Below are positions 18,342-26,702 of a stretch of DNA of 64,000 bases, piece by piece. Below the pieces are notes generated by a model. The model was not told the origin of the DNA. It did no database searches and saw nothing but the letters and a program-made list of their open reading frames with translations. Source of the stretch: RHLJ01 sp048058975 (GTDB taxonomy: Bacteria > Bacteroidota > Rhodothermia > Balneolales > Balneolaceae); assembly GCA_048058975.1 (NCBI GenBank), contig JBLLNP010000010.1, positions 78,019-142,018 of the forward strand, written 5' to 3'. A program made the translations under genes and the position numbers. Position 1 is the stretch's first letter; every line of letters starts with the position of its first letter.

Positions 18342-19126
18342 AATAGTACCGCTATGGTGTTTTCAACTTTCTGTTTGGTAGCGCCGGAAAGATCTTTCTC
18401 GGTAATGAGGCGCTGGAATTCATTGGCAGAGTTTTTAACTCCCAATTCAACCATGGCATCAGCCAGGGTTATAATTACAATATCGTCGTTTTGGTTTGCT
18501 ATGGATTTCACGAAGCCTTCTCGTACCAAAGGATTATCGCCCCATCGGGTTAATGCTTCAATGGTTTGAACACGTACATTCACGCTTTCATCATTATTTA
18601 AGGTGAAGAGCAAGGCTCTGATGGCTTTCTGATCAACCGAGGTGAGCTGTGCACTAATGTTTACGGCTCTTAAACGATCTGTTGTGCTTGGCCCTTCCAA
18701 CATGCTTACCATCATCATTTCACGCATGGTTTGCATTTCGGAAGTCAATTCTTTGAGCTCTGCATCGGAGCTTCCCATCTGGTTTCCGATAAAACCGCCT
18801 ACAATCAACAGTACAAATGCGTAAGCCAACCTTGGCATGGTGACCTGAGACAGAAATTCATTGAGCTTTTTTCTGATTTGCTCTCCAAATGAAGATGGTA
18901 TGCTCGTTTTTTCTTCCTCAAGCATGGCATAAAAGCGGCTACTCATTTCACTTGATGGCTCAGGAACCTGGATCATATCCAGTTCATCATGAAGTTGCTC
19001 CATCGCGCGGAAGTCAATAAAGTCGATATCGCCCCTGGCGATTAACTCCTCTACTTGCTTTTTGCCTGCCTCATCAAGAATACCTTGCAGGTAATCGGCG
19101 ATTAATTGTTGGTTTTTTTCACTCAT
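18338..19126 (-). CDS. Membrane anti-sigma-like protein with HEAT repeats
   Basis: A 262-residue protein directly after the ECF sigma gene. The ATG at 19124-19126 overlaps the sigma stop (ATGAGTGA) and has GAGGAA seven bases upstream, so I prefer it to an upstream start at 19141. Residues 1-95 are a cytosolic helical part (IADYLQGILDEAGKKQVEELIA) that resembles the N-terminal region of anti-sigma factors, without an obvious HxxxCxxC zinc motif. One membrane helix spans 99-116. Residues about 140-262 are HEAT-like repeats (SVNVRVQTIEALTRWGDNPLV, here in shortened form) placed outside the cytoplasm. An anti-sigma role is inferred from position and topology. Confidence 0.7.
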   Translation of the reverse strand: MSEKNQQLIADYLQGILDEAGKKQVEELIARGDIDFIDFRAMEQLHDELDMIQVPEPSSEMSSRFYAMLEEEKTSIPSSFGEQIRKKLNEFLSQVTMPRLAYAFVLLIVGGFIGNQMGSSDAELKELTSEMQTMREMMMVSMLEGPSTTDRLRAVNISAQLTSVDQKAIRALLFTLNNDESVNVRVQTIEALTRWGDNPLVREGFVKSIANQNDDIVIITLADAMVELGVKNSANEFQRLITEKDLSGATKQKVENTIAVLL

Positions 19127-19685
19127 GGCTGTATTCCTCACTAAGTGTGGTTACAATCTGTTTTAATTCTTTCATAGCTCTGAACATCCGAACTTTAATG
19201 GCGCTTTCGGTTACGCCCTGGATTTCCGCGATTTCGTTATATTTGAGTCCTTCAAACCGGCTTAAAATCACTACTTCCCGTTTGTCATCATCCAGCTGTT
19301 CAATGGCTTTTTCCAGTAAGACTTTCTTTTTATTTCGCTCGTCCATTTCCCCATATCCGGCCGGAACTTCACCCGGGATTTGCTCTTCGTCAAGAATTTC
19401 ATCCTCCCTTCGCCGCTTTTCTTTACGATAGTGGTCGATGTGGGCATTACGCGCGATGCTGAACATCCAGGTGGTGAACGGTCCTGTGCCGGAGTACGTG
19501 GTTCGATATTTGAGCATGCGCTCGAACACCGATTGAACAAGATCTTCGCTAAGCTGGGGCTCGAAAGTTTTACGATAGAAGAAGCTGTACAGCGGGCGAT
19601 TATACCGCTCGAAGAGTAAACCCAGTTTATCCAGGTCACCGTCCTTCACTTTCATCATTAAAGCTTTGTCTGTCGTAGAATCCAA
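19119..19685 (-). CDS. ECF-type RNA polymerase sigma factor
   Basis: A 188-residue sigma-70 family factor of ECF type. Region 2 shows LVQSVFERMLKY and TGPFTTWMFSIARNAHIDHYR; region 4 shows LPx-like LDDDKREVVILSRFEGLKYNE with the helix-turn-helix EIAEIQGVTESAIKVRMFRAM. A charged linker (KEKRRREDEILDEEQ) separates them. It heads a four-gene operon with a membrane HEAT protein and two secreted beta-repeat proteins. The start appears to be TTG 19683-19685; the in-frame ATG pair at residues 10-11 is an alternative. Target promoters are unknown, but autoregulation of its operon is usual for such factors. Confidence 0.92.
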   Translation of the reverse strand: MDSTTDKALMMKVKDGDLDKLGLLFERYNRPLYSFFYRKTFEPQLSEDLVQSVFERMLKYRTTYSGTGPFTTWMFSIARNAHIDHYRKEKRRREDEILDEEQIPGEVPAGYGEMDERNKKKVLLEKAIEQLDDDKREVVILSRFEGLKYNEIAEIQGVTESAIKVRMFRAMKELKQIVTTLSEEYSHE

Positions 19686-20029
19686 TCGATTTATTTCTTA
19701 CCCGAGTTAGCGTTCTCGATCATGTACACTGATGAGATTTGGAAAGGTTACAAAAAATAGTTGTGAGTTTTGAGGGATGAGTTCTGAGTTTAGTAAGATG
19801 AAAATAAATTCGGCTGAATGCCTGGCTCCCTTTGGGGCATGCCTGTCGGCAGACAGTGGAGAAAGAGTCCAAAGTTGTTTGAGCCCAGAGAGAGGATTGA
19901 AATGGCACTAAGCTTTGAAGCCGTACTATCCTCTCCCTGATCATCACGCAAGCGTGCTGATCGGTCCCTCCCCAAGGAGGGATAGGGTTCTTAACAATTA
20001 CGATTGATCTTTTATTTTAAAAATCATCA
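19686..20029. other. Intergenic region with small palindromes
   Basis: This gap of 344 bp has no supported gene. It holds the promoter side of the sigma-factor operon and several small palindromes that look like decayed intergenic repeats: GCCTGTCGGCAGACAG near 19842-19857, TGATCATCACGCAAGCGTGCTGATC-like arms near 19940-19964, and CTCCCCAAGGAGGGA near 19967-19982. A CTGTCTGCCGGCAGG-type core is seen again near 39661. The repeats could serve as terminators for the gene ending at 20030 only by chance, since that gene is transcribed leftwards and ends at this gap. Confidence 0.45.
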
Positions 20030-20857
20030 TCAAATTTTCGACTTTTTAAAATAGAGCATAGACAGAAAAAAAGTACTCAAGAAAGCTCCGATCCATAGAA
20101 TTATAAAAAATGATTTTGGGTGAATAAAAACAAAATCGATATCGAATTTCGATATTAAATAAATCAAACTTCCAGATGTAATAGAAGAAAACAGTAAAGA
20201 CATATCTCTATTCATCTTTTTATTCAACCGATCATAATCGGGTTCACTATCCAAGGCACTTTTGCTTGTATAATATTTCTTATTGAAGTGATAGAAGCCC
20301 ACAGATATGGTAACGACAATAACTATACTTAAGATTAAAAAAGAAATAGGAATACTTTCACCGAAAACAAGACCAAACAAAAAAGAAACCGAAGTCCCCA
20401 TGCATATTCCAATCAAGGCTGACATATTACCATTTTCCTCTTCTTTCCATAACTCATTCTCAATCTGGTTCAACTGATTCCTCTTACCCAACTGATCAAA
20501 CAAGATATCCGTGAATTCTAATGAGTTTTGCATTTCACGTAGAACCAGATGAAATCTTTTAAGCTTTACTGTACTATCGGTTATGTCTTTTATGCCTTGA
20601 TATGGAATTATCCACGGCTTAATCAGATATCTCTTTACATAAATCTTGTCAACTAGTACAATTTCTTTATATATGACCAGTGGAAAAGAGCATATACATA
20701 TTCCCCAAAAAGCCATCGAAACCCAAATAAATGGCTCCTTAATAAGAGACCAATCAATAACAACAAGAAGAAGCGTAAGTAAAAAAAACATCACTGCCAG
20801 TATATAAGAGATCAGTATCTTTTTGCTATACTTAGGTTTAAAGACCACCTTTTCCAT
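20030..20857 (-). CDS. Polytopic membrane protein of unknown function
   Basis: A 275-residue protein with about six hydrophobic segments: two near the N-terminus (residues 14-34 and 43-63), two in the middle (about 145-165 and 170-190) and two at the C-terminus (about 222-240 and 248-268). Between the first and second pairs lies a soluble segment (VLVDKIYVKRYLIKPWIIPYQ) that resembles a bacterial PH-like fold. No motif identifies a function. The start ATG 20855-20857 gives MEKVVFKPKYSKK. No partner is evident; the next gene upstream is 100 bp away. Confidence 0.6.
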   Translation of the reverse strand: MEKVVFKPKYSKKILISYILAVMFFLLTLLLVVIDWSLIKEPFIWVSMAFWGICICSFPLVIYKEIVLVDKIYVKRYLIKPWIIPYQGIKDITDSTVKLKRFHLVLREMQNSLEFTDILFDQLGKRNQLNQIENELWKEEENGNMSALIGICMGTSVSFLFGLVFGESIPISFLILSIVIVVTISVGFYHFNKKYYTSKSALDSEPDYDRLNKKMNRDMSLLFSSITSGSLIYLISKFDIDFVFIHPKSFFIILWIGAFLSTFFLSMLYFKKSKI

Positions 20858-20956
20858 TTTTCGATTCTATTTTTAGTTTTAGCCAATATTTTTCAAAACT
20901 TCGTCACCATCTTCTCTTCCTGTTTATCCAGATAAAATAGATATTTCAACACTATC

Positions 20957-21478
20957 TCAGACCAACTCCACCTTCTCCCCTACACTTTCTTCCAGGAAAC
21001 GATGGATATATACAATTTGCTGGTGACCGAATTTCTGTCCGAGGTAGGCAACCAGATAAAGAGATAGAAATACCAGAATAAGAGCCGGAACTGACCAAAA
21101 AATTATACTCTCCTGCCCCAGCGACCAATAGGATAAACTAACCATCGCGGCTATTAAGGTGATGAATCCAATCAGAGAATAAAAGAACATAAACATCGTC
21201 CAGACCGTGGGTTGAGGGCCGTACAAGCCTCGAATTAAACTTCCGGTTTCAGATTGTTCAAAATGGATGGTGAGTTGGGGAGACCAATAATGCTGATCTT
21301 TTTTGAGTGGGTAAAAGGTTGCAAAGCCAGGAAGCACCTGTCCTTCGCATTCAACTTCTGGTTTTGCTAATTGCTCTTTTAGTTTGCGATGTAATTGCTC
21401 CGGGCTATAAGGACTTTCGAACCGGATTCTCGGCCGGATTTTGGTAATGCTGATATGGTCGATGGAATGGGAACTCAT
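20957..21478 (-). CDS. Small membrane protein of unknown function
   Basis: A 173-residue protein. The first 90 residues are soluble with a mix of charged and aromatic residues (IRPRIRFESPYSPEQLHRKLKEQL-type start, shortened: FESPYSPEQLHRKL), ending in IRGLYGPQPTVW. Two membrane helices follow (about 93-113 and 124-147), then a short charged tail. Proteins with this layout occur widely in Bacteroidota without known function. It may be co-transcribed with the preceding or following gene but the gaps are about 90-100 bp. Confidence 0.6.
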   Translation of the reverse strand: MSSHSIDHISITKIRPRIRFESPYSPEQLHRKLKEQLAKPEVECEGQVLPGFATFYPLKKDQHYWSPQLTIHFEQSETGSLIRGLYGPQPTVWTMFMFFYSLIGFITLIAAMVSLSYWSLGQESIIFWSVPALILVFLSLYLVAYLGQKFGHQQIVYIHRFLEESVGEKVELV

Positions 21479-21563
21479 TAGGCAATTTTTTCGGATGCTT
21501 AATTTGATATTTCTCCAACCAAATTACAATGCTTATTAAAACTTATACGAGGCTTTATACCGA

Positions 21564-22445
21564 TCAATTATCACCCCAAAGCACTGCATTCTCCCCTTTA
21601 TAATGATAATAGAGTAAAGGTTTAATCGGGTCGGGAGGGTTAATTTGAGAACCAAATAAGAAATATTCTTCGTCGTCCAACACTGCCCAGTGAGCGGTAT
21701 AAGTGTCTGGCAATTCAAGAAGTGTTTCTTTCTTCCCTTGTTCGTTTATTTTAAAAAATGACCTGCCTCCCCAATAAGCGACCAGTAACTCTTTCCCGTT
21801 ATAATCTGCACTGAAAATACGATTCCCCATAAAAGGCAAGTTCTCCTGATCAGGATTTATAAGATTATTCCAGGTTTTAAGTATAGAGTAGTCTTCGTCA
21901 ACTAACCGCACTTCAGTAGGTGAGTTCACTAATAAGCCAGCTTCTGTCATAGTTACTCCACTAACTGGTTCTTCAAATTCGTGAACTAAACTGATATTCC
22001 CTGCTTTGTTTATACTGTACAGTGATGGATATTTTGCAAAAATAATTTCCGTTTCATCAGCTATATAAAACCCTCCAGCTGATCCAAACTCAAGTGCATC
22101 CTGCCAGCCCCAAATTTCTACAGGAACCTCTCCTGCCAGCCCTTTCAGTAACCTAAACCTACTGCCATTAGTTACATCGCTAAACTCTGCATAATATACT
22201 GTATCACCTATGGCATAAAAGTGAAAGTCGCTGCTATTAAATTCCGACCGCATTAATTCTCTTACGCCATGTATCCGATCCCACATAAAAACACTTGAGT
22301 AATGAGAACGCGCATCAGGTGGATATACATATTGCCAAATAAGAAGCCCGTTCACTGAAATCATGTTTCCTCCCGGATGAGCGATAACCGGAAAGGTATA
22401 TGCGCTTATTAGAGCAAGTAGAATAGCACTCTTTAACGTTCTCAT
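21564..22445 (-). CDS. Secreted protein of unknown function
   Basis: A 293-residue exported protein. The ATG at 22443-22445 shares one base with the TGA stop of the serine-hydrolase gene (TGATG), and the resulting N-terminus MRTLKSAILLALISAYTFP is a clean signal peptide; an earlier in-frame start at 22466 would bury it. The mature part is rich in Trp, Tyr and acidic residues and may be a beta-propeller-like domain (LLKGLAGEVPVEIWGWQDAL, FKINEQGKKETLLELPDTY). No enzyme motif is seen. Translational coupling with the hydrolase suggests a joint role. Confidence 0.65.
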   Translation of the reverse strand: MRTLKSAILLALISAYTFPVIAHPGGNMISVNGLLIWQYVYPPDARSHYSSVFMWDRIHGVRELMRSEFNSSDFHFYAIGDTVYYAEFSDVTNGSRFRLLKGLAGEVPVEIWGWQDALEFGSAGGFYIADETEIIFAKYPSLYSINKAGNISLVHEFEEPVSGVTMTEAGLLVNSPTEVRLVDEDYSILKTWNNLINPDQENLPFMGNRIFSADYNGKELLVAYWGGRSFFKINEQGKKETLLELPDTYTAHWAVLDDEEYFLFGSQINPPDPIKPLLYYHYKGENAVLWGDN

Positions 22446-23839
22446 CAGAATTGTCTTCCCATCCATATCGTATCAACAGGTTTAACCATTAAGTTTGAAA
22501 TAACATCCGGATTTTCATCCGAAGGGATTAACAGAAAACCGATTTTTGCTTCAGTATCACTTATAAACCAGACTTCAATACCTTTCGGCATCTCATCCTC
22601 AACCCAACGATATCCTGCAACTCTGAAGTTTTCCATCGATTGTTTTGCTTTTATGATCTCTGACCAGGTCGCGTCGGTACGCTGGAAACTGCCGGGATTA
22701 CTTACAGGTTCAAGAATAGAGAATAAGGCATCCTCATCTTCCTCCTGTATAGCCTTAATCCATTGCGCCATCACTCGTTCTAGTTTAACAGAAGTAGAAA
22801 GAGAATCCACAGACACAACCTGAATTCTATTATTTGATCCTTGACCTGTGCTAGTAGCTATACCAAATATGTTATAAATCCCTTTCTGGAGCTCAGTCAT
22901 TTTGTTTAAATCAGGCAGTCCAACATTATTTAAAGCAATCACAGAAAATTGATTTTTTCTATCCCAAAGTAACATGTTAGAATATCCCGGAAGAGAGCCG
23001 AATACTTCTAATCGTTCGTCTTCCCCAAGTAAAAGATTTAAAGACTGTTCGCTAAGAACATTTTCTTTGTCCAAGGCAGTGACCAGACGAGCCAGATCAT
23101 TAGCGGTTGAGAAAAAACCACCGGAAGTATATCGATTGACATAGCTGTTTTCGTCCTTTAACCATGCATTCCCTTCTTTTAAAAAACCACTTACAGGTTT
23201 TTTATCTGTCATTATCAACCCTGATGAATTCATCTCCAAAGGTTCAAATAAATATGCGTTAAATGCTTCTTCAACATTTGTCTCTGTAACTTCCTCTATT
23301 ATTGCTCCAAGCAGCCAGTAGTTCAGGTTACTGTACGATTCGTTAGTTCCCGGTTCATAGGCTAAATCCAGATTTGGTATTTCATCCAAAAACATTCCCG
23401 CTCTGGAGAAATCATTATACTTAACTCCGGTCAGGTTTTCGGGGTCTAGCTCCCTCGGTAAACCGGATTTCATATCAAGAAGGTGTTGTATCTTAATTTT
23501 GTTACCAAATGAAGGCTTGAAATCTTTTCGATAGTCTGAAATGGTTTTACTTAAGTACAATAGCTCTTCATCAACCAACCTGTAAATCATAACTTCTGTA
23601 AATAACTTGGTTAGAGAGGCTAAATAGAGTGGTGTATCCTGATGAATTATGGGAAGTCCGCTTTGATTTGGTTGGTGAGAATAGGTGAAAGGCTCTTTCC
23701 CAAAACTTTGCACCTGTATAAAACCGTTAAATTCGCCCGATGAGGTAATCTCAGGTACTATTTTTTGAATTTTTTGTTCTTCAGAACTACATCCTGTTAT
23801 TAATAGAACAAGAAGGCATAAGTGAGATAGTTTTTGCAT
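22445..23839 (-). CDS. Serine hydrolase lipoprotein, beta-lactamase/DD-peptidase fold
   Basis: A 464-residue lipoprotein (MQKLSHLCLLVLLITGCSS, lipid Cys17). The penicillin-binding-like fold is shown by the SxxK motif S75-L-T-K78 (LYLASLTKLFTEV), the YxN motif Y169-S-N171 (NESYSNLNYWLLGA) and TSGGFFSTANDLARL. The third motif appears as GSLPGY, without the usual His-x-Gly. Such class C-like proteins hydrolyse peptides or esters, or act as D-aminopeptidases; true beta-lactamase activity should not be assumed. A C-terminal domain of about 120 residues (from 345) resembles the NTF2-like extension of this family. Coupled to the downstream secreted protein. Confidence 0.85.
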   Translation of the reverse strand: MQKLSHLCLLVLLITGCSSEEQKIQKIVPEITSSGEFNGFIQVQSFGKEPFTYSHQPNQSGLPIIHQDTPLYLASLTKLFTEVMIYRLVDEELLYLSKTISDYRKDFKPSFGNKIKIQHLLDMKSGLPRELDPENLTGVKYNDFSRAGMFLDEIPNLDLAYEPGTNESYSNLNYWLLGAIIEEVTETNVEEAFNAYLFEPLEMNSSGLIMTDKKPVSGFLKEGNAWLKDENSYVNRYTSGGFFSTANDLARLVTALDKENVLSEQSLNLLLGEDERLEVFGSLPGYSNMLLWDRKNQFSVIALNNVGLPDLNKMTELQKGIYNIFGIATSTGQGSNNRIQVVSVDSLSTSVKLERVMAQWIKAIQEEDEDALFSILEPVSNPGSFQRTDATWSEIIKAKQSMENFRVAGYRWVEDEMPKGIEVWFISDTEAKIGFLLIPSDENPDVISNLMVKPVDTIWMGRQF

Positions 23840-23896
23840 GAGTTTTCTTGTTAATGTAAAATTACAGTCTCACCTACCGATAGTAAAAAAACGACA

Positions 23897-24712
23897 TTAC
23901 TGAGCAAAAATAGCATGTTGTATTCCCCTGTTGAGGTTAAAGTATTCGGTGGGAGTTTTCCCTGTAAAAGCTTTTACTTCTTTTATAAAATGCATTTGAT
24001 CGGTAAACCCGAATTGGTGAGCAAGTAGTGAAAAGCGTTGAGCAGGATTTTGTTCAAAAGATTTTACTGCTTCTATAAGCCTTACCAATCGGGAATATTT
24101 TTTTGGGGTAATACCAACGTATTCCGAAAATTTTCTTTGTATTGTTTTTGGAGAAACCGAAAACTCTTTACTCATTTCTTTTAAAGAGACTTGCCCTTTC
24201 GAACTCTGTATTCGTTTCAAAAATAATTCGAAATAGGGATCTGCTTTCTTCTTAGATGCAGCCAGTCTATCGTTTAAAAACTTATTTACCAACCGAACTC
24301 TTGCACGTTCTGATTTCTCCTCCGCAATTTGCTCCTGAAGGTATCGGATTTCTTTACCGAAAATAATTTCAGGATGAACGGATTGGTCAATCAAACTTGC
24401 AGTATCCTCATTTATAAACGGATACAGTCCTTCAGGTTTAAAACGAATAGCCAATAAAGCAGGACCATTTACTTTAATCTGCTGCGGAGTAGTTTTTAAG
24501 CCAGCCAGGTGGCTCCCCACTTCTATCTTCTGTTTTCCGAAACTTCGTTCAAAAGAATGCTCTGTAAATATTAACTCAATGGTATTGTCAGGAATAACTA
24601 AATGAGTATTTCCTATTTGATCTTTCTGTTGAGTAAAGCTCTCAAACCAGACACAATCGATATGGTTGCGTAATTCTTTGCTTGGCAGATATTCTCTGAA
24701 ATTTGACACCAT
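23897..24712 (-). CDS. AraC-family transcriptional regulator
   Basis: A 271-residue regulator counted from the ATG at 24710-24712; a TTG three codons earlier is a less likely start. The N-terminal domain (about 1-150) has the DUF6597-type start FREYLPSKELRNHIDCVWFES. The C-terminal AraC DNA-binding domain spans about 165-265 with two helix-turn-helix units, SLKEMSKEFSVSPKTIQRKF and FSLLAHQFGFTDQMHFIKEV, ending in TGKTPTEYFN. It lies 58 bp beyond the serine-hydrolase start on the same strand and may control that pair. The inducer is unknown. Confidence 0.88.
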   Translation of the reverse strand: MVSNFREYLPSKELRNHIDCVWFESFTQQKDQIGNTHLVIPDNTIELIFTEHSFERSFGKQKIEVGSHLAGLKTTPQQIKVNGPALLAIRFKPEGLYPFINEDTASLIDQSVHPEIIFGKEIRYLQEQIAEEKSERARVRLVNKFLNDRLAASKKKADPYFELFLKRIQSSKGQVSLKEMSKEFSVSPKTIQRKFSEYVGITPKKYSRLVRLIEAVKSFEQNPAQRFSLLAHQFGFTDQMHFIKEVKAFTGKTPTEYFNLNRGIQHAIFAQ

Positions 24713-24751
24713 GCCAGCCAATTACGGAAAAAAGTGAATTTTGTTTTTAGA

Positions 24752-25534
24752 TCACTTTAAAAACCATTCAATGCTGTGTTCAATAAATTGATCGAGGTTG
24801 TTACTGGTTTCTTCAAATGATGTAAGTGGAAGAATTGCCCCTTTAAATCCGTTTGTAATCTCCCATCGTCCGCTTTTTAATTCCGGAGCATTTGAGTAAT
24901 CCAGGCTTCCTTCACTTGGGTAGCCTGACATATAGAAATAAGGTGCTCCTGCCATTTCATCTTCCATAGCCAGACCAAAGCCTATTCCCAGACTTTCTGT
25001 TGCCTGAACATAAATACCCGTATCAAAATGATGGGGCCAGACTCGAATGGGAGTTTCCACATCCAGAATACCAGATACTTTTTCGCAAGCTTCATTGCCC
25101 AGCGATCGCCACTGAGTCCATTCATCCAGATTGTGTCGGTTGATCATTTGGAAAGGTTGACCAGTGAAACTGTATTCAGGTATCTCAAAGTGCATTGGTT
25201 CCGAAAAGCCTTCCGGATCTAACCCCGATTCTCTAATTCCCTTTTTAAGCTGCTCCTCTACCTCTTTAGGTGTTTTCAAGACGGTTGAAACTATCTGAAA
25301 TGCTTCTTCTTGCTCATTCAGCCAAAGCATACAGAAGTCGGTGATTCTAAGAACCAGCTTAACCTTCCCTTTTTCAGAATTTATCCAATGCGTTTCCAGC
25401 CAGTTTTTTGAGGGAACAAATCCCAGATTGGTATGGCTGTCGTCATCCTTTTTCTCGACATAGGTTCTTCCTGCTTTTGCAAGAATCTGAGCTAAATAGT
25501 GAATTCGTTGATCTGTTTGGGGGTATTTATTCAA
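24752..25534 (-). CDS. Conserved protein of unknown function, last gene of the Rieske operon
   Basis: A 260-residue soluble protein without signal peptide or membrane helix. It begins MNKYPQTDQRIHYLAQILA and contains many Trp and acidic residues (THWINSEKGKVKLVL, VWPHHFDTGIYVQA). I recognise no catalytic motif. The start is TTG within TTGA (25531-25534), overlapping the upstream gene's stop by 4 bp, so it is translationally coupled and is the last gene of the run that starts at 28027. Its role in that operon is unknown; cytosolic location is an inference. Confidence 0.6.
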   Translation of the reverse strand: MNKYPQTDQRIHYLAQILAKAGRTYVEKKDDDSHTNLGFVPSKNWLETHWINSEKGKVKLVLRITDFCMLWLNEQEEAFQIVSTVLKTPKEVEEQLKKGIRESGLDPEGFSEPMHFEIPEYSFTGQPFQMINRHNLDEWTQWRSLGNEACEKVSGILDVETPIRVWPHHFDTGIYVQATESLGIGFGLAMEDEMAGAPYFYMSGYPSEGSLDYSNAPELKSGRWEITNGFKGAILPLTSFEETSNNLDQFIEHSIEWFLK

Positions 25535-25923
25535 TTTGATACTATTTTGATTGTTATTCCCTTAAATGTATCGCCAGATGAGTACTCTATTTCCTCGTCC
25601 TTATAGTAGTATGGATCCCATTTCTCCAACTCGATTTCGTTGTTGGAAGACCATCCAGCTATTTTATAGCCATCGGGGATTTTGTATTCAGCCAGATTTA
25701 CTGTTGAATCGGTAGAATCTATCACAGACCAAAAAACTCTAGAGTATCCAAATACTCCAGTATCATATTGATATACTAAATATCTGAATTTATTATTTGG
25801 TGATACTGAATCTTCCAAAAGTATAAAAGACTCATCTGTTATGTAATGCTCAATCATATTATCACTACAGCTTAACGATACACCGCAAAAAGTAAGGATT
25901 GTTGAAAAGACTAATTCTCTCAT
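25531..25923 (-). CDS. Small putative lipoprotein
   Basis: A 130-residue protein beginning MRELVFSTILTFCGVSLSC. The hydrophobic stretch ending in SLSC at Cys19 looks like a lipobox, so an envelope lipoprotein is likely. The rest is a small beta-rich domain (FRYLVYQYDTGVFGYSRVFW) with no recognised family. Both ends overlap neighbours by 4 bp (ATGA upstream, TTGA downstream), which fixes the start and shows coupling. No function can be assigned. Confidence 0.6.
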   Translation of the reverse strand: MRELVFSTILTFCGVSLSCSDNMIEHYITDESFILLEDSVSPNNKFRYLVYQYDTGVFGYSRVFWSVIDSTDSTVNLAEYKIPDGYKIAGWSSNNEIELEKWDPYYYKDEEIEYSSGDTFKGITIKIVSN

Positions 25924-26702
25924 TTATTCCTTTCGATTGACTCCAAATCTATTTCCAGCACCATCCATCCATTCTGGAAAGAACCCATCCCGGAAACAGT
26001 AATAGTTTCCGCAACATAAGGAAGTATTTTTTTATTAACAGCCTCTCCGTTTTTTCCTTTTACGAGATAATAATCATAAGAAATACCGTCTTCTTTAAGT
26101 ACCCTCATCACCGGGGGAATTCCACCACTTAAACAACGAATTGCACAGCTTTTATGGATTTTTCCTTCGCCCGGCTTCATGACCCCGAAATAACATTTCG
26201 GATCAAGGATTTCGCCGACAAGAGTTACATCCATTGGTTTAGTTTCTGGTCCCAAATACTGTTTATTAGTATCAACGGCTTTTACAAAACTTTCTTCATT
26301 ACTTGTAAGCTCTAGTAGTGTTACTCCATCCCCGAAAATCAACGTTCCGCGAAACGTGACTTCTTTCCCATTCAGGCTTCCTTGACTTCCCTCAATTCCT
26401 GAAATTATTCTTTCTGCTCCAAACTTTCCAAAACCCACAAGAAGCACTTCTTTTGAAAATCCACCTGGAACTTCATCTTCAACTATTAGTATTGGAAAAG
26501 GGTTATCATAATAAACTCCGGTTAGTTCGGTAATTGTCCCAAATTCGAAATGATGATGATTGAAGGGTTTTTGAAAAAGTATCCCATACATCAGGAAAAG
26601 TGGAATCAAAATGAAAAGCCCAATCAACATTCGTTTGATGAAACGCTTATTGGATGGAGGCATTTCTTCCTGCCAGCCAATATAAAATTCTTCGCTGCTC
26701 AT
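25920..26702 (-). CDS. Membrane-anchored protein with Cys-rich DPKCYFG...SCAIRC motif
   Basis: A 260-residue protein with one membrane helix near residues 24-43 (MLIGLFILIPLFLMYGI) and a large domain expected outside the cytoplasm. The most distinctive part is ILDPKCYFGVMKPG followed by KSCAIRCLSGGIPP, with three Cys and a His just before (GEGKIHKS). A similar Cys pattern occurs in uncharacterised proteins encoded beside Rieske or heme membrane proteins, as here; I cannot name a family with certainty. Metal, cluster or heme binding through the Cys is a hypothesis. The ATGA overlap with the Rieske fusion gene upstream implies a joint function. Confidence 0.65.
   Translation of the reverse strand: MSSEEFYIGWQEEMPPSNKRFIKRMLIGLFILIPLFLMYGILFQKPFNHHHFEFGTITELTGVYYDNPFPILIVEDEVPGGFSKEVLLVGFGKFGAERIISGIEGSQGSLNGKEVTFRGTLIFGDGVTLLELTSNEESFVKAVDTNKQYLGPETKPMDVTLVGEILDPKCYFGVMKPGEGKIHKSCAIRCLSGGIPPVMRVLKEDGISYDYYLVKGKNGEAVNKKILPYVAETITVSGMGSFQNGWMVLEIDLESIERNK

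Noticed and set aside
19380..19619. 79-residue plus-strand open frame within the sigma factor gene
   Set aside because: Antisense shadow of a well-conserved sigma factor; no ribosome site.
22445..23839. Annotation as antibiotic-resistance beta-lactamase
   Set aside because: SxxK and YxN are present but the third motif differs, the protein is a lipoprotein with a C-terminal extension, and such hydrolases are usually not resistance enzymes.
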